Below the pieces are notes generated by a model. It was not told the DNA's origin. It did no database searches and worked only from the letters and a program-made list of their open reading frames with translations. A stretch of 64,000 bases of DNA, taken from contig NZ_FNAM01000016.1 in assembly GCF_900101845.1 (NCBI RefSeq), positions 45,678-109,677 on the forward strand. Reading direction: 5' to 3'. The stretch comes from Sporomusa acidovorans (GTDB taxonomy: Bacteria > Bacillota > Negativicutes > Sporomusales > Sporomusaceae). Positions 61,335 through 64,000 of the stretch are shown piece after piece (position 1 is the first letter of the stretch; each line of letters opens with the position of its first letter). The translations under genes were made by a program, and so were the position numbers.

Positions 61335-62609
61335 ATGGAAAAGAAACAAAACTATTATCCCTGGTTCATAGTAGTAACTTGCTGTCTTTTGCAGGGATGC
61401 GGCATCGGCATCTATTTTAACTGTGCAGGTTTGTTCTTGGCGCCGGTTGCCAAAACATTAGGCTGCGGCATAGGCAGCCTGGCAATTTACATGACATTAC
61501 AGGCATTTGGCCTTGCGCTGGTTATGCCGATTGTCGGTAAATGGCTGCCAACTAAAAATGTGAGGGTGCTTATCAGTGGAAGTGTTGTCATTTGCGCACT
61601 CATGTATGTGGCCATGGCTTTCAGCACAAGTCTCTATCATTGGTATATTTTTGGTACCATCATGGGATTTGCCAACGCGTTTGTTTTCTTTGCGCCTACA
61701 CCAGTAATTTTGTCGCAATGGTTTGCCAAAAAGACCGGTACGGTAATCGGTATTGCCACGGCTTTTTCCGGGGTTGGCGGGGCTATATTCGCACAGATTG
61801 GCAACTATGTCATAATCCATCAAGGCTGGCAGATGGGCTATATAGTGCTTGCCGTCATATCCTGTGTATGCATTCTTCCGTTTACCATGTTTATACTACG
61901 TTTTAAACCTGCGGATATCGGATTAAAACCTTATGGCCTTGAAGATACTCCGTCTGCAAAGGGTGGAGCCCCTACCGGTGGGACTGCGGAAGGTGTGGCT
62001 GCTGCCGATGCTTTAAAATCAGCCGCATTTGTCCTTGCGTTTTTGGCTGCTGGTTTTAGTTCGCTTTCAGGATCATTTTATCAGCATATTAAGGGATATT
62101 CCCTAACTTTGTCCGGTGATGCTGCGACTATGGGGGCAACGTTTATTTCAGCCTGCATGATTGGGAATATCGCTGGTAAGCTGTCCATTGGTGCGGTAAA
62201 CGATAAGGCCGGCGGCAAAACGGCTATAGGCTATGGTTTAACTGTGATATTTATTTCCATATTGCTGATGCTGTTCGGAAGTAATAGCGTAGCCATGATG
62301 ATGGTCGGCACATTCTTATATGGTTTTACATTGGCGATGATTTCGGTAGGTATGCCGCTTATCACCAAGACCATTTTTGGTTTAAAAGATTTTAGTAAAA
62401 TATATTCCTATATAACTATGGGTACGGCCATAATCGGCGCGCTGGGTATTCCGATTATCGGGTTTATCTATGATAGTTTTCGCGAATATAGTGCCGCATT
62501 GGTATTTGTATGTATCTGTTCTGTAATTTCGATAATTCTAGCATTCGCTGCGTTTGCCGCTGGTCACAAGCTTAAGGCGAGAATGGCGGGTAGATCAATT
62601 TCAGTATAG
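61335..62609 (+). CDS. MFS transporter (sigma-54-controlled)
   Basis: 424 residues, twelve predicted membrane helices in the oxalate/formate-antiporter-like style, with a hydrophilic central loop (about 195-230, SAKGGAPTGGTAEG). I prefer the ATG at 61335, although AAGGAG (61313-61318) is 16 nt upstream. The in-frame GTG at 61320 is too close to that site, so the start is uncertain. Promoter and activator sites shared with the GRE 2 and aldehyde oxidoreductase operons make it the likely importer or exporter of the substrate or product of that pathway. Confidence 0.88.
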   Translation: MEKKQNYYPWFIVVTCCLLQGCGIGIYFNCAGLFLAPVAKTLGCGIGSLAIYMTLQAFGLALVMPIVGKWLPTKNVRVLISGSVVICALMYVAMAFSTSLYHWYIFGTIMGFANAFVFFAPTPVILSQWFAKKTGTVIGIATAFSGVGGAIFAQIGNYVIIHQGWQMGYIVLAVISCVCILPFTMFILRFKPADIGLKPYGLEDTPSAKGGAPTGGTAEGVAAADALKSAAFVLAFLAAGFSSLSGSFYQHIKGYSLTLSGDAATMGATFISACMIGNIAGKLSIGAVNDKAGGKTAIGYGLTVIFISILLMLFGSNSVAMMMVGTFLYGFTLAMISVGMPLITKTIFGLKDFSKIYSYITMGTAIIGALGIPIIGFIYDSFREYSAALVFVCICSVISIILAFAAFAAGHKLKARMAGRSISV

Positions 62610-62660
62610 CTCATAAGTGACAAGACATTTTTTTATTAAAGTACCAAAGGTGAGGTTGAT

Positions 62661-64000
62661 ATGAAAGCAAAGATATTGTCTGTGATTGTAGCGGCAATGT
62701 TCTGTATGGCAAATATAGCTTTAGCGGCTAATAATCCCTTTGATGATGTACCGGCTAATCACTGGGCGTACGCTGCGGTTAACCAACTGGCTAAAGCCGG
62801 CGTTATCGACGGCTACGGCAATGGAACATTTCAAGGCGACAAGACCTTGACGCGTTATGAAATGGCGGTAATTGTCGGCAAGGCGATATCCCATTCAGCC
62901 AAGGCTGACGCTGAAAATAAAGCGCTGATTAATAAATTGTCAGTGGAATTTAAAGACGAGCTAACCAACCTGGGCGTCCGTGTGGACAAGCTGGAAAAAA
63001 AGAGCGATAAGCTTACTGTTAACGGATTTCTTCATGTTTCTAACCAATCCTGGCGTAATACCGGTGTCTATCATGCTGTGAGCGCCCCTAATTACGAGTC
63101 GCCGCATGCCAATGACGGGCAGTGGTGGTCTGTCGGCATTGACCTTTATGCTACCTACAAAGTAAACGACAACTGGAAAATACTGATCGAAGATGAGGCT
63201 ACCCGTGATTTCCAAAGCGGTGGCTTCTATGTAAACGACGCGAATAGAGATGCCAATACTTGGTCAGGAGGACATAACGACCAGATGTATGCGTTTGGCA
63301 AGGTTGGTAACGTGAATACCAAAATTGGTAAATTTGAATATCAGCCGGGATACGGCATCGTGATCAGACAGGATCAAAAAGCGGTTCAGGGTGTTCAATT
63401 TGCGTTTGGCGATCCTGGCAAAGTGAAAACAATACTGACATACGGTTATTTACGGCGGATCGCGGGCGGCAACAATTCAGCCAATCCGTACATTGTTTCC
63501 AATACTACCGATAATCGTTATACGGGGGCGGAGGTTAATATACCATTAGCCAAAGACGCTAATTTTAAAGCGGCTTACCACCGCATAAAAAACGATGAAA
63601 ACATTACTGCCACTAGCGGTACAGTAGGCAATCCCTCACCCTATGCGTCAGAAATTAATTTATGGGAAGTCGGCGCGGATAAGATGATTGCGAAAAACCT
63701 GAAGTTATTTGGCACCTATTCCCAATCAAACGCTGACGAAGACAACAAGGCTTATCTTGCGGGACTTACCTACGGCCGTATGGATTTGAAGAAACCAGGC
63801 AGTTATGGCGTAACGGCACGTTATGTTCATTGGGATAAATTTACCGGTTATGGCCATGGCTATTGGGCTTCCGGTTACTTACACGGTATGAAAGGACCTG
63901 AGTTATTCACTAATATCGCTATTGACAAAAACGTGGCCATTTTCGCCTGGTGCGACTGGGTAAAACCGGCTGATGGTACTAAGGGCTCAATTAACACAGT
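62661..64000 (+). CDS. SLH-domain outer-membrane porin (OmpM-like), partial
   Basis: The reading frame is open from the ATG at 62661 to the window end, so the C-terminus is missing; at least 446 residues. A signal peptide (about 1-24, cleaved after ALA) leads into one SLH domain (about 25-80: NPFDDVPANHWAYAAV and GYGNGTFQGDKTLTRYEMA), which binds peptidoglycan polyamines in Negativicutes. A short coiled coil (about 85-115) follows, then alternating beta strands of a porin-like barrel with aromatic girdle residues. GGTGAGGT precedes the ATG. This is the strongest taxonomic marker in the window. Confidence 0.9.
   Translation, partial: MKAKILSVIVAAMFCMANIALAANNPFDDVPANHWAYAAVNQLAKAGVIDGYGNGTFQGDKTLTRYEMAVIVGKAISHSAKADAENKALINKLSVEFKDELTNLGVRVDKLEKKSDKLTVNGFLHVSNQSWRNTGVYHAVSAPNYESPHANDGQWWSVGIDLYATYKVNDNWKILIEDEATRDFQSGGFYVNDANRDANTWSGGHNDQMYAFGKVGNVNTKIGKFEYQPGYGIVIRQDQKAVQGVQFAFGDPGKVKTILTYGYLRRIAGGNNSANPYIVSNTTDNRYTGAEVNIPLAKDANFKAAYHRIKNDENITATSGTVGNPSPYASEINLWEVGADKMIAKNLKLFGTYSQSNADEDNKAYLAGLTYGRMDLKKPGSYGVTARYVHWDKFTGYGHGYWASGYLHGMKGPELFTNIAIDKNVAIFAWCDWVKPADGTKGSINT

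Overview
The window looks like a chromosomal piece of an anaerobic, sporulating, diderm Firmicute of the Negativicutes, most like Sporomusa or a relative. The last gene encodes a signal peptide, an S-layer homology domain, a coiled coil and a beta-barrel, which is the OmpM-type outer-membrane porin layout of Negativicutes. The rest fits a strict anaerobe: an electron-transfer flavoprotein operon, two glycyl radical enzymes (GREs), a molybdenum hydroxylase, an acyl-CoA dehydratase activase and c-type cytochrome machinery. I see no tRNA, rRNA, CRISPR array, phage or transposase gene.

Layout. (1) 438-10809: CoA-thioester metabolism, with a short-chain dehydrogenase, zinc alcohol dehydrogenase, two class III CoA-transferases, an acyl-CoA dehydrogenase with EtfBA, an acyl-CoA ligase and a PaaI-type thioesterase. 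The set resembles the caffeate (phenylacrylate) reduction equipment of acetogens. (2) 10806-14176: a YbaK-type deacylase, a DUF362 ferredoxin protein behind a MerR-type promoter, five very small minus-strand genes and a YbgC-type thioesterase. (3) 14267-23184: murI, then an unusual run (membrane-anchored protein, F420-glutamate-ligase-like protein, dehydratase-like protein with activase, hydantoinase/oxoprolinase homologue, deacetylase-fold protein), then rph-rdgB-yfcE. (4) 24014-34573: ccmABCE, three Tat-lipoprotein flavin reductases, a pentaheme NapC/NrfH-type cytochrome, a small membrane protein, TatA and a fourth flavin reductase. This looks like one self-contained extracytoplasmic respiratory module. 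(5) 34652-38584: LysR regulator, URO-D-type methyltransferase, MFS transporter and cupin. (6) 38764-43791: GRE 1 with its activase, and a divergent MocR-type regulator. (7) 44241-54548: a Mop-type aldehyde oxidoreductase, a large FAD/Fe-S partner, molybdenum-cofactor helper genes and a chemoreceptor. (8) 54696-62609: GRE 2 with its activase, a sigma-54 activator and an MFS transporter. (9) 62661 to the window end: the SLH porin, cut off by the window.

Two non-coding signals tie regions together. Three near-consensus sigma-54 promoters precede the aldehyde oxidoreductase operon, the GRE 2 activase and the last MFS gene. Each has, about 130-180 bp upstream, a pair of TGYTCA-type sites exactly 18 bp apart. 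The sigma-54 activator at 58748 is the obvious candidate regulator, so import, radical cleavage to an aldehyde and aldehyde oxidation may form one regulon. Separately, a 120-bp palindromic, MITE-like repeat occurs four times between genes (7167, 21218, 58587 and a decayed copy at 60845).

All family calls rest on motifs, length and context read by eye. No database search was run, and the substrates of the GREs, flavoproteins and CoA enzymes cannot be read from the sequence.
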